A stretch of DNA of 64,000 nt from Cyanobacteria bacterium FACHB-63 (GTDB taxonomy: Bacteria; Cyanobacteriota; Cyanobacteriia; Leptolyngbyales; Leptolyngbyaceae). The stretch is from the NCBI GenBank assembly GCA_014695255.1, contig JACJNX010000122.1, positions 23,136-87,135 of the forward strand, read 5' to 3'. Shown in pieces: positions 27,097-36,500 of the stretch (position 1 is its first letter; the number at the start of each line of letters is the position of its first letter). Under the pieces are notes generated by a model. The model saw only the letters and a list, made by a program, of their open reading frames with translations, was not told the DNA's origin and made no database searches. Both the position numbers and the translations under genes were made by a program.

Positions 27097-27549
27097 TTAT
27101 CGAATTACGTCCCCAAAATCACCCAGCATTGCTTCATCCACATCGGTGTCAATTCCTGTGAAAAATTGAGCTTCAAGTTCATCAGCATCCATTGGCTCAG
27201 GAATCTTCGTTGCTTCAGTAGTAAGCTCTTTTGATGAAGATACGGGTACTGAAAGCGATCGTGGAGCTTCAATACCAAAGGATTCTCGAATCAGTTGAAT
27301 CTGATCTTCAAGGTGGCGAATTGATTGTTGAGCAATTTCGCGTAATTCCGCTTCAGAATGCTTTGCTTTACTTCGACACGCGAAGGGAAGCCAAAATGCT
27401 TTGACTGCCAGACCAACTTTTGACTTGCCATCAAAGGCTGTGTGGATAATCCACTCAAAGACCATGCCATGTGCAGTATTGCCGCGTGGCTCAAAGGTGA
27501 AGCGCACTCGTTTTTCTTCGGCTGGTTTAGGCTTCGCGGGTCTTGCCAT
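27097..27549 (-). CDS. ParR-like adaptor protein downstream of parM-like gene
   Basis: This is a 150-residue protein from the ATG at 27549 (GAGGAG 7 nt upstream; an earlier ATG at 27567 overlaps the parM-like gene). A Lys/Pro-rich N-terminus is followed by RVRFTFEPRG, a beta-rich segment and FWLPF, then SEAELREIAQQS and an acidic tail (DADELEAQFF, DVDEAMLGDFGD). The small size, the basic DNA-binding-like N-terminus, the acidic tail and the position directly after an actin-like gene are those of ParR proteins that couple a centromere to ParM filaments. It is paralogous to 1730-2182. The ParR role is inferred from context. Confidence 0.6.
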   Translation of the reverse strand: MARPAKPKPAEEKRVRFTFEPRGNTAHGMVFEWIIHTAFDGKSKVGLAVKAFWLPFACRSKAKHSEAELREIAQQSIRHLEDQIQLIRESFGIEAPRSLSVPVSSSKELTTEATKIPEPMDADELEAQFFTGIDTDVDEAMLGDFGDVIR

Positions 27550-27559
27550 CACTGTCTCC

Positions 27560-28648
27560 TCATGCATTCACTTGCCGACTCATTGCCCAAGTTGCAGCAA
27601 AAACGGCATACACATCTGCTAATCGTAACGGTAATCGATTTTGATCCGGAAACCCAGAATCCTTCTCCAACACCGTCGAGATCTGCTGCTGAATAGAGTC
27701 AGCGAAACTGACTCGCTCAGACAATTCCATTTGCCGCAATAGCTCCACCAATTCTGTACGAATTGGCGCGATCGCACCCCCAGCAACAATGATTTCATAA
27801 TCACCACCTGGAAGATGATTTTCTAGATAGCTCTTGACTTGCTTCCAATAGGATTCTCGCGCTGTCGCATTGATCGATTCCATATCCAACGGAGTCAATT
27901 GCCCTGCGACTCGCAGTTGAGACAAGTTTTGAGCGATCGTTTCCATCAGATACGGTGTCGATGCTGATAATCCTTTGAGGGATGCAGCGACTTCAACAGC
28001 ATTGAGAAAACCAGGACCATCGCTGCGAGATTGATTTTGCAAAACCCCATTTTTGAATACGAGAATACTCAAATTGCGATGCCCAAACATCACAACTGCG
28101 ATCGTTCGAGTGCGAGGGTCAATCTTCTGGGCTGCAAGTTCACCTCGTCGTGTGAGGAACAATCCAAACCCTTCAGGAAAAATCTGAAGTTTCTCAAACG
28201 CGATCGACAACTTCTCGCCCCGGAAAACAAACGTTTGAGCAGCTTCATACAAGGCCTGTTGTAACATTCGTCGATCATTGAATTCAGTAATCGGCAACGT
28301 CACCGCAAGATTAGCCGTGATAGAGCTTGAGAATTCTAGCTTGAATTGCATCGCACCCAGCATTGCCAGGATTTTGTGAATGGCACGACGTTCCTTGCGT
28401 TCCATCAGTCCAGCATCACCCGAAAAGTTTTGAGCAAACTGCCCAACAGCCGTAGTCTCTTCTCCAATTTGCACCCAGGCTACCTGATTGGGTTCCGCAT
28501 CACGATTGAAATTGTGCATTTTCGCCAGTAATTCGGGTTGTACCCAAGCAACTTCAGGAGCCATCAGCAAGGGGTGAGGAGCGCCTTGATTGAGGTAGAA
28601 ACTTTTGGTCAATGAACTGCCGAGATCGATCGCTGCAACTAGCATCAT
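27560..28648 (-). CDS. ParM/StbA-like actin-family ATPase
   Basis: This is a 362-residue protein with actin-fold signatures: phosphate-1 loop AIDLGSSLTK at residues 6-15, a connect/phosphate-2-like segment (TIAVVMFGHRNLSILVF) near 185, and the adenosine motif IIVAGGAI near 290. ParM-type proteins form filaments that push plasmid copies apart. Two ATGs lie in tandem (28648 and 28645) after GGAGA. The next gene, ParR-like, overlaps or follows within 10 nt. In cyanobacteria StbA/ParM homologues are plasmid-borne, so this supports a plasmid-like stage of the element. A few actin-like proteins have other roles, so partition is likely but not proven. Confidence 0.75.
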   Translation of the reverse strand: MMLVAAIDLGSSLTKSFYLNQGAPHPLLMAPEVAWVQPELLAKMHNFNRDAEPNQVAWVQIGEETTAVGQFAQNFSGDAGLMERKERRAIHKILAMLGAMQFKLEFSSSITANLAVTLPITEFNDRRMLQQALYEAAQTFVFRGEKLSIAFEKLQIFPEGFGLFLTRRGELAAQKIDPRTRTIAVVMFGHRNLSILVFKNGVLQNQSRSDGPGFLNAVEVAASLKGLSASTPYLMETIAQNLSQLRVAGQLTPLDMESINATARESYWKQVKSYLENHLPGGDYEIIVAGGAIAPIRTELVELLRQMELSERVSFADSIQQQISTVLEKDSGFPDQNRLPLRLADVYAVFAATWAMSRQVNA

Positions 28649-29153
28649 GTTCTGTCTCCATATGGTGCAGTTGAGCTAATGCTAGAACGACTTCTTGAAA
28701 AATGGCAGAGTTTTGGCTGAATTATGGCGATAAATTTTATTAATCTAAAATTTTGGCTGAATTATGGCTGAGCAAAACTTGGATTTTTTACGCGGTAACT
28801 ACTTCAGGAGACATTAATTTCGCAAATTTATAACGCTCTAATGTGAAAGATGAGAGCGATCGCAATTCTTTTTTTTTAAGAAATCGCGGAAACGTTCTGT
28901 AAGACAACCATTTAGCGATCACAATTCCAAAATCGTTAAATGAGAGCTTTCGCCTCAATTTAGCAGAAGTTTGCAGAACTGAATATTTTGAAACTTCGTT
29001 TTTGAGCCTAACTTTGTAGGCTAGAAGTCATCTCGATACAGCCAATGTGGTTCTCGACGCAGCTTTCTCGTTACCGCATCATCTCGCACCGTCCAGTGTG
29101 ATCGGCTTGATTTTTCAACCTAGCAAGCAATCGTTTTAACCGGACAACTTCCT
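28649..29153. promoter_or_regulatory. divergent promoter region, candidate oriT and partition site
   Basis: These 505 nt lie between the minus-strand parM-like and plus-strand mobC-relaxase genes. The left part holds direct repeats of TTTTGGCTGAATTATGGC at 28711-28728 and 28751-28768. The right part holds an imperfect inverted repeat TTTAGCGAT/ATCGTTAAA (28911-28919, 28932-28940) and a perfect one AGCCTA/TAGGCT (29005-29010, 29017-29022). oriT usually lies just upstream of mobC/relaxase genes, so the right part is the best candidate. No nic site can be named from sequence alone. Confidence 0.4.
28701..28768 (-). repeat. GGCTGAAT direct repeats upstream of the parM-like operon
   Basis: An 18-nt sequence ending GGCTGAATTATGGC occurs twice, 40 bp apart (28711-28728 and 28751-28768), and the first copy is preceded by AATGGCAGAG. 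A related element lies upstream of the paralogous small gene at 1730-2182 (2234-2255). Repeats in front of a parMR-type operon commonly act as centromere and operator. Confidence 0.55.
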
Positions 29154-29495
29154 ATGACTCCTCAAAAACGCTGTCGGATTGAATTCCGAATCTCTCCTTC
29201 TGAACGCGATCGACTTCTGGCGTTAGCTGCTGAAGCAGGATTGAACGTCAGCGATTATCTCCGCGATATTGCAATTAATGGAAAAGTTCCACCCGTTACA
29301 ACTGATGTTGCAATCCGCACCTACTGGGAACTTGGCAAAGTTGGTAACTCGTTAAATCTTGTCGTCCCCCTAATGCAGAGCGCTCTACAGCGAGGTCAGG
29401 CTGTAAATATGCCTCCTCAATTAGTTCGAGATCTGCACAATGTTCTGCAACAAATCCGTGCTGAGATTGCAGGGATTAAACGCGCTAAATCATGA
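29154..29495 (+). CDS. mobC: MobC-like relaxosome accessory protein
   Basis: This is a 113-residue protein with an N-terminal ribbon-helix-helix-like segment (CRIEFRISPSERDRLLALAAEAGLNVSDYLRD), the typical pattern of MobC/MbeC proteins, followed by two helices rich in Leu and Val. MobC proteins bind oriT and help the relaxase nick. It is encoded 6 nt upstream of the relaxase gene on the same strand, the expected arrangement. Confidence 0.8.
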   Translation: MTPQKRCRIEFRISPSERDRLLALAAEAGLNVSDYLRDIAINGKVPPVTTDVAIRTYWELGKVGNSLNLVVPLMQSALQRGQAVNMPPQLVRDLHNVLQQIRAEIAGIKRAKS

Positions 29496-29501
29496 ACACC
29501 T

Positions 29502-31229
29502 ATGCTTGCCAAAATTACCAAAGGTCGAGAGTTCTACCGCTGTCTTTCCTACGTTCTAAACAAGTCAGGTGCAGAAATTTTAGAGAGCAATATGGTGGGA
29601 AAGACTGCCTCAGAACTTGCGATCGAATTTCAACTCAGCCAGCAACAGCACCAGCGCCAACCCAGTCCGCGTAAAACTCAAAAAATTGTTTGCCATGTTA
29701 GTTTGAGCGTGGAAATTGGCAAAAACTTAGATTCAGAAACTTGGATCGCGCTCGCGAAAGATTATCTCGACGCAATGAGCTTTGATCAAAATCAGTACGC
29801 TCTAGCACGTCACACCGATACTGAGCATGATCATGTCCATCTCGTCATTTCACGGCTTCGCATCGATGGTTCAACTGTCCCAGATTGGCTAGATTATCGG
29901 CGAACTGAGACTATTTTGAGAACGCTTGAGGAAAAATATCAGTTGCAAGCGGTGCAATCTAGTTGGGAAACGACGATTAAGCCACCGACTGTTGCAGAAA
30001 TTCGCCAGTTTCGTCGAACTCAGCAACCGAGTGTGAGAACTATCTTGCAGGTTGCGCTCGATGACGCTGCTGAGGGCAATCCATCTTTTGAGGTTTTCAG
30101 TGACCGTTTGAGAAACATGGACGTTTCGTTCCGTCTACGCCTCACTCCAGATGGAGTCAGAGGAATCTCCTACAAGTTTCATACGATCGCGTTTCCTGGC
30201 TACAAGTTAGGCAAGCGCTACACCTGGCAAGGATTACAAACTTATTTTGGAGTGCAATATGAATCAACCCATGCGCCAACGAGCCAAGAAGATTTTACAA
30301 GAAGCGACTTTACAACCAGAGCAGGAGACTATGAGTTCGATCACACTTTTGCAGTCACTAATAAGCCAACTCGAACAATTAGAACATCTGGAATTTCAAA
30401 CCAGTCAGTTACCGAACAAACTCAAACATCTTCAAGCGCTAGTCAAAGCCGTCGAAAAGCTAACACCAGAAGCACAACTCCAGTCGCAAATCGAGGAGTT
30501 TCAGGTGCGATCGCAAGCTCAACTAGAGAATCTAAATCAGGAGTTGACCAATCTACGTCAACTTTCCGAGGAGGGGATTACTCAGATGAACAACTCCTCG
30601 AAGATTTTGGAGGATACAGCGATCTTGGTCGCAGAGCTGATCAGGGGCTTACAGACAATCAGCGACAACCTGCCACAACTCATCGAGCAGGTGAGTGCTC
30701 AGACCGAACAGCAGCAGAAGCAGTTGGATGCGATCGCGAAAACAGTCAGCCAACTGCGTCAACCCGTCCCAATCAAACCCAATGCGATGCAGATTTGCGG
30801 ACTGCTAGCACTTTACAGCCTCTCGACCGCTTGCAGCGTAATCCTGATGATCCGATTCGGACTGCCTCAGATCAATTCACAAGAGATCGCACCCCATCCT
30901 CAACTGAATCAAAAGAGCCACAAGTAGCAAGTCATGAAAACGATGACGCTGATATTCTCTGGCAGCTTTACAGTAAGAATGTACAGACGAAGAATCCTGT
31001 AGAGAAGGATCTGGGCGTGGCTTGGAAGGCACTTCAGGATGGATGCAATCGTTCCAAAGTTGCAAGCATTTTGTGGAAAAGCCCTTACGTAAGATGGCTA
31101 TGGGAGACTCAAGGAAGTGCCAGCAGTCAAAGCTATGTGAATTTGACAATCAGGGCTGTTAGTGCATCCGAGAAACGATCAAGGGCTGAAAGACCTACTC
31201 GACAAAAGCAAAATCAGGAAGTTCTGTAG
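29502..31229 (+). CDS. MOBP-type relaxase with long linker and helical C-terminal domain
   Basis: This is a 575-residue relaxase that nicks oriT and stays bound to the transferred strand. Residues 1-250 form the relaxase domain: the N-terminal Tyr is in REFYRCLSYV (about residues 10-20), and the metal-binding histidine motif is HTDTEHDHVHLVISR at about 100-114. Residues about 255-475 are Ser/Thr/Gln/Arg-rich low complexity, and another gene is encoded there in a different frame. The C-terminal 95 residues (ADILWQLY, then LGVAWKALQDG and SPYVRW) form a helical module also seen in the Ca-repeat protein at 902-1720. It follows mobC by 6 nt. Confidence 0.88.
   Translation: MLAKITKGREFYRCLSYVLNKSGAEILESNMVGKTASELAIEFQLSQQQHQRQPSPRKTQKIVCHVSLSVEIGKNLDSETWIALAKDYLDAMSFDQNQYALARHTDTEHDHVHLVISRLRIDGSTVPDWLDYRRTETILRTLEEKYQLQAVQSSWETTIKPPTVAEIRQFRRTQQPSVRTILQVALDDAAEGNPSFEVFSDRLRNMDVSFRLRLTPDGVRGISYKFHTIAFPGYKLGKRYTWQGLQTYFGVQYESTHAPTSQEDFTRSDFTTRAGDYEFDHTFAVTNKPTRTIRTSGISNQSVTEQTQTSSSASQSRRKANTRSTTPVANRGVSGAIASSTRESKSGVDQSTSTFRGGDYSDEQLLEDFGGYSDLGRRADQGLTDNQRQPATTHRAGECSDRTAAEAVGCDRENSQPTASTRPNQTQCDADLRTASTLQPLDRLQRNPDDPIRTASDQFTRDRTPSSTESKEPQVASHENDDADILWQLYSKNVQTKNPVEKDLGVAWKALQDGCNRSKVASILWKSPYVRWLWETQGSASSQSYVNLTIRAVSASEKRSRAERPTRQKQNQEVL
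30259..30927 (+). CDS. coiled-coil membrane protein nested out of frame in the relaxase gene (MobB/MbeB-like)
   Basis: This is a 222-residue protein read in a different frame inside the relaxase gene. The ATG at 30259 has GGAG 6 nt upstream. It has long heptad-rich helices (LISQLEQLEHLEFQTSQL, SQIEEFQVRSQAQLENL, LPQLIEQVSAQTEQQQKQ) and a C-terminal membrane segment (MQICGLLALYSLSTACSVILMI). ColE1-type plasmids likewise encode small coiled-coil/membrane Mob proteins inside mobA, where they help mobilisation. The overlapping relaxase frame is low-complexity, which supports this nested frame as a real gene. Confidence 0.75.
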   Translation: MNQPMRQRAKKILQEATLQPEQETMSSITLLQSLISQLEQLEHLEFQTSQLPNKLKHLQALVKAVEKLTPEAQLQSQIEEFQVRSQAQLENLNQELTNLRQLSEEGITQMNNSSKILEDTAILVAELIRGLQTISDNLPQLIEQVSAQTEQQQKQLDAIAKTVSQLRQPVPIKPNAMQICGLLALYSLSTACSVILMIRFGLPQINSQEIAPHPQLNQKSHK

Positions 31230-31264
31230 CGTGGTTTTGCGTATCAATAAATTTGGTTATCCGT

Positions 31265-31462
31265 TTAGCAAACAGGATTATGAGCGATCTCGGAGATCGC
31301 TTTGCCTGATTCTTGTCGAGCCACGATCGCTGCCCACACTTCTGCCGCTTTCTCGGCTCGCTCTCCGCCTCGACGCTTCTTCCGGCTGAGAAAGAATTCC
31401 TTCAGTTCTTGTTGTAGATTACTGGGATTTTCCTGTTCCTGAACAGGCGTGCGCTGGTGGGA
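31265..31462 (-). pseudogene. possible remnant of a minus-strand gene
   Basis: About 65 codons are open on the minus strand without a start codon. The translation has protein-like composition, with charged helices (QQELKEFFLSRKKRRGGERA and EKAAEVWAAIVARQESGKAI), and ends AHNPVC. It lies between the relaxase gene and the HEAT-like pseudogene. I do not recognise it; it may be the 3' end of a lost gene. Confidence 0.25.
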
Positions 31463-33215
31463 TCAGTTAAGTTTGCGTTTAGTTGATGCGATCATCGCAG
31501 TCGCTCAACGCCCTGAGCAGTTCTCCGCGAAAGAGCGAGCGATGATTCTAGGATGGCTGGTTCAAGACAGTCTACCGCTGCTTCAACAGCGATCGAGTCC
31601 AGGACTGCTTGCAGCACTTCGGCAGTTTTATCCCCTATTCGGTTCAGGAAGCTGTGTCAAGATTATCTAACTGCATTTGACAAGCAAGGCTACTCCTGAA
31701 ATGCAGGAAGAATTGCTAACTGTTATGCTTCAACACGCACTTCCAGACGATGTGGAGTTAGAAAATATAACTGTTCAATTTCTAGCAACCTTAATCAAGA
31801 ATGGAACTGCGATCGGAACTGAAAAACATTGGTCTTCTTGGCTAGAAGCTTTGCATCAAGTGAACTCACCAGGATGGGATGTCGTACAAGCAAGAGCGAT
31901 CGGACTTTGTGCTGTCGAGAATTCTAAAATTATCGCCTTAGTTCTACAAGATTTGCTCGATGGCAATCCTAGTGAACCTCAACGTAACTCAATTGTTCTA
32001 TCTGAAGCAATTCGTCAAGGTGCTGCTGCACAAGTTGCTGAGAAGCTACTTCAATGTCCTTTTGAGCAACTTACCCTTGCTTACTTCAGCACCATAACCA
32101 GTTTTCTTAGGATGCAGGGACATCTCTTTTCTGCTGAGGATCAAGAAGCGATCGCCCAAAAACTAAGACCATTTGCACCCGAATATCCAGATCGTCTTCG
32201 TCCAGCATTTGATGCACTCGCAGATCACTCGGTTACAGCGCGTGAAATGTTCCGGCAATTGGTTGCCGAGCTTCCGGTTAACAAGCAAACGGAGTATGAG
32301 GGGCGATTCCTCAGATTTCTACCGATCACTCAACATCCTCCGCAAGAAACACTCAATAAACAATCACAGCTCTTTCTGCTCAAGCTCTACCGCGCTGAAG
32401 TTGCAACCTCTCAACAGGCAGTCGAGCAAATTTTGCAGGCAACTCATTCAAAATATAAAGAGGTTGCAATCGCAGCTTCCCAGAAGCTATATCCTCTGTT
32501 CGGAGAGCAGTTATCTCTCAATTTTGTCATCGGCTTATTGCGCTCAAGATTTCCAGGAGTGCGAGTCAATGGATTAACAGCAATCGTCCAGCTGATCAAT
32601 CAAGGGAAAGCATTGCAAGCCACTGAGTTAACCGAGATTGCGATCGCGCTGAAGCATGAAGATAACCAAGCAATTGTTTGTTTATGGTGCGATATTGCAG
32701 CGAATTGGATTCAGGCGTATCGGCAAGTTCCGCCTGAGGTTGCAAATGCGATTGGTAGTGCGATTCCACGCCTAGCTCAGAAGAATCAATTGGATGGGGG
32801 AAGCAGCCGGATTTTACTCTCTGCCCTAAAAGCGATCGCTCAAAGTTTGAGGACAGATCAATTTATTGAGACGGTAGATCTCGTCTTGTTCAAAGAATGG
32901 GTTGTTACATTGCTCATAAGTATTGATCTCATTCGCGTGATTAACGGTGAGGCAGGGGTCATTGACCTGTTGAGTGCTCTGTATCGATTGGATTCAGTGT
33001 TTATTCTGCGGTTGGTGGAGCAAGAATGCCCAATGTTTGTACAACGGCGATGGTAGAGAAATGTGGCTCCGATTCTGAAGACGATTCGACGGGTTGATCA
33101 AGTGCGGTCACGCTCGCGTGTGCCGAAGGCAAGGTCATTATTCGATCAAATTCGGTCAAGTAAGTGGTGTACTCCAGAAGTTGAGGGGATCATTTTGGAA
33201 ACTCAGGGAATTTAG
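31449..33215 (+). pseudogene. decayed HEAT-like helical protein gene
   Basis: One frame runs from about 31449 (GTG) to a TAG at 33213-33215, but it is broken by an in-frame TAA (31668-31670) and an in-frame TAG (33054-33056). The second stop replaces a Leu codon (TTG) present in the homologous gene at 3-431. A 27-nt in-frame insertion (about 33109-33137) flanked by GGTCA also separates the two copies. The product is about 585 codons of Leu-rich helices resembling HEAT repeats, with segments such as IGLLRSRFPGVRVNGLTAIV. The N-terminus may be missing. No catalytic domain is visible. Confidence 0.65.
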
Positions 33216-33344
33216 CGTCAGGCTCTTGTGTTGCTCTTCTGCTAGATTTTTCCATTAGGAGGATGTGCCGCTGCTTGAGCCATAACCGGATTAGCATTTG
33301 TCCTGAGAGGAGTAAAGACTATTGTTTTGATTCAGTCGGCTTAT

Positions 33345-33383
33345 TCAGAGAATTTGTTTTGAACTTCAGCGATCGTTCTATAA
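33345..33383 (+). pseudogene. relic of a cas2 3' end upstream of leader 1
   Basis: Thirteen codons read SENLF-stop-TSAIVL-stop and line up, without gaps, with the last codons of cas2 at 48012-48050 (SEKPRQVSAIVL-stop). The match runs directly into the homologous leaders. A 13-nt identity to the cas1 3' end (33257-33269 versus 47719-47731) lies further upstream. Confidence 0.65.
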
Positions 33384-33584
33384 TGAAGTGAGATTTTGGC
33401 AAACCGAAGCGAGGACGAAAACCCTGGGAGGTTTGCCAAAACGCTAGAACCAAGACAAGTGAATACTTTTAGAAGATGAGTAAACTGCCGCAACCGTAGA
33501 AAAAAGGCTGGGATCATAGTTTCAGATGACCTTTGCCAAAAGCGGTTGTAGAACCTTTTTTCAGTAAGGGTTCTGAAGCGCGGA
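33384..33584 (+). promoter_or_regulatory. leader of CRISPR array 1
   Basis: This AT-rich leader is homologous to leader 2 (48051-48251) over its length; shared blocks include CGAAAACCCTGGGAGGTTTG, GCTAGAACCAAGACAA, GACCTTTGCCAAAAG and TTTTTCAGTAAGGGTTCTG next to the first repeat. It contains a perfect 12-bp inverted repeat, TTTTGGCAAACC/GGTTTGCCAAAA, around 33394-33440. It should carry the array promoter and the integration signals for Cas1-Cas2. Confidence 0.8.
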
Positions 33585-36500
33585 CGCTCAAACACCTAAA
33601 TCCCGGCAACGGGACTGAAACATCGATGAGCAATTGTCAGAAATGCGATCGCCCTGCTCGCTCAAACACCTAAATCCCGGCAACGGGACTGAAACTCTGC
33701 TACCTGCGTACTATCGAATAATCCAGACGTACGCTCAAACACCTAAATCCCGGCAACGGGACTGAAACCTAAGACTTCTGATACACCATTGAGGATCATT
33801 CCGCGCTCAAACACCTAAATCCCGGCAACGGGACTGAAACAACACAACATCGCGATAGATGAGGGCGTTCGGGACGCTCAAACACCTAAATCCCGGCAAC
33901 GGGACTGAAACCTCCTCAACTTCAACACGCTCGATCAAAACGTCCGACGCTCAAACACCTAAATCCCGGCAACGGGACTGAAACAAGAGTAAGAGATCTC
34001 CACTCAAAACCATTAAGCAAACGCTCAAACACCTAAATCCCGGCAACGGGACTGAAACAGTCTAATATCTGGCTAAACATCGTGTTAACTCCTCACGCTC
34101 AAACACCTAAATCCCGGCAACGGGACTGAAACCGTAGATTCTGCGATAAACGTCGCGAGTGCCTTCCCGCTCAAACACCTAAATCCCGGCAACGGGACTG
34201 AAACCTTTCCTGCATTCGCCATCCTAGAGAGTGCATGGCGCTCAAACACCTAAATCCCGGCAACGGGACTGAAACGCAGTCAGTAGCGGAGTGTTGCCGT
34301 ACTGCGCTAGAAGCGCTCAAACACCTAAATCCCGGCAACGGGACTGAAACGCTTCACGATACTTCTGTTCTTTCAAAAGCGACTGCGCTCAAACACCTAA
34401 ATCCCGGCAACGGGACTGAAACTCGAATGCTTAATCCCTCACAACTACGATGTAATCCGCTCAAACACCTAAATCCCGGCAACGGGACTGAAACTACTCA
34501 ATTACTACTCGTAGCCTTATTTATTCTATACGCTCAAACACCTAAATCCCGGCAACGGGACTGAAACTCTCACTTACCTCGGAACTGATTGAGGAGATCG
34601 AGCGCTCAAACACCTAAATCCCGGCAACGGGACTGAAACCATCTGGAGGGATGTAAGTCGAAGCCGATCGCAGAGTTGGATCGCTCAAACACCTAAATCC
34701 CGGCAACGGGACTGAAACTACATTCGCCTCTGATTAAGCGCAGGGGCAACGCTTTGCGCTCAAACACCTAAATCCCGGCAACGGGACTGAAACTCATCAT
34801 TTGATGTTGGAATCGAAATTAATGCGGGCGCTCAAACACCTAAATCCCGGCAACGGGACTGAAACTCCTGTAATAATCTCACTTAAAAGCTTCTTATAAT
34901 AACGCTCAAACACCTAAATCCCGGCAACGGGACTGAAACAGCCGGGGCTGTGGGATGAGATGAGTGCCGAAGAGCGCTCAAACACCTAAATCCCGGCAAC
35001 GGGACTGAAACTACTTTCTTGATCTCTGAGACGTTGTAGGTGTCTAACGCTCAAACACCTAAATCCCGGCAACGGGACTGAAACTTGAGACCCTCCAGGC
35101 CGCTACGGACTCTAGGGAACCGCTCAAACACCTAAATCCCGGCAACGGGACTGAAACACAGTGCTTAAGGGTTGTAGAACAAGGTTTGTGATTCCGCTCA
35201 AACACCTAAATCCCGGCAACGGGACTGAAACGTGATGCTCCCCCTCCTGACGGTGGAGATGGTGGTGGCGCTCAAACACCTAAATCCCGGCAACGGGACT
35301 GAAACAGTTACCGTTACGCCGTGAAGCGGTTGAGTTCCAGCGCTCAAACACCTAAATCCCGGCAACGGGACTGAAACTTAACAATGAGTCTTGAAGATTA
35401 CTACCGGCAAGACGCTCAAACACCTAAATCCCGGCAACGGGACTGAAACATTTTGTCTGTCATTTCTCCGATACCTCTAAAATTGCGCTCAAACACCTAA
35501 ATCCCGGCAACGGGACTGAAACGTAGAAGAGATCTCCGAGAGCGCACAGCAAGTAAGCGCTCAAACACCTAAATCCCGGCAACGGGACTGAAACTGCACC
35601 AAAGCCCAACCGTTGCTAAATGGGTTTAGCGCTCAAACACCTAAATCCCGGCAACGGGACTGAAACGCGATCGTCCAGCACAGATAAAAGCTGATTCACT
35701 TCGCTCAAACACCTAAATCCCGGCAACGGGACTGAAACAATCCTTTAAGATCCCTAATAAGAAAAAAACCAGGTCGCTCAAACACCTAAATCCCGGCAAC
35801 GGGACTGAAACCTCCGATCCAAGCCTTTATCGATCAGCCTGACTCAGCGCTCAAACACCTAAATCCCGGCAACGGGACTGAAACTGTCGAGCGTTAATCC
35901 GTTCAGTCTTCCGTTGCTATCGCTCAAACACCTAAATCCCGGCAACGGGACTGAAACCGATTTTTCCCGTAAATGCAAAATCTTACGATCGCCGCTCAAA
36001 CACCTAAATCCCGGCAACGGGACTGAAACGTTAACCTGCAATTTCTTCTTAGAGCGGCATTCAGCGCTCAAACACCTAAATCCCGGCAACGGGACTGAAA
36101 CCGATCGTTGGATGAGAAGCGCGAGAAGAAAGCTTCCGCTCAAACACCTAAATCCCGGCAACGGGACTGAAACTGAGTTTTGAGCCACCCTGCACGATCG
36201 CGTCAAGCACGCTCAAACACCTAAATCCCGGCAACGGGACTGAAACTTCCGACAAAAAAAATGGTCATGATCGCTCAAGTTGGCGCTCAAACACCTAAAT
36301 CCCGGCAACGGGACTGAAACTTTCAGTTGCAGAATTGAACCGCATGATCACAAGCGCGCTCAAACACCTAAATCCCGGCAACGGGACTGAAACATACTTT
36401 AGCTGATCATTGCCTGCTGAGATTAAACGCTCAAACACCTAAATCCCGGCAACGGGACTGAAACCGCGGAATGCAGGAGGAACAGCGCTACCCATTGTGC

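Noticed and set aside
30877..31149. 90-codon minus-strand frame opposite the relaxase C-terminus
   Set aside because: It is antisense to a well-supported domain and has no start signal or recognisable composition.
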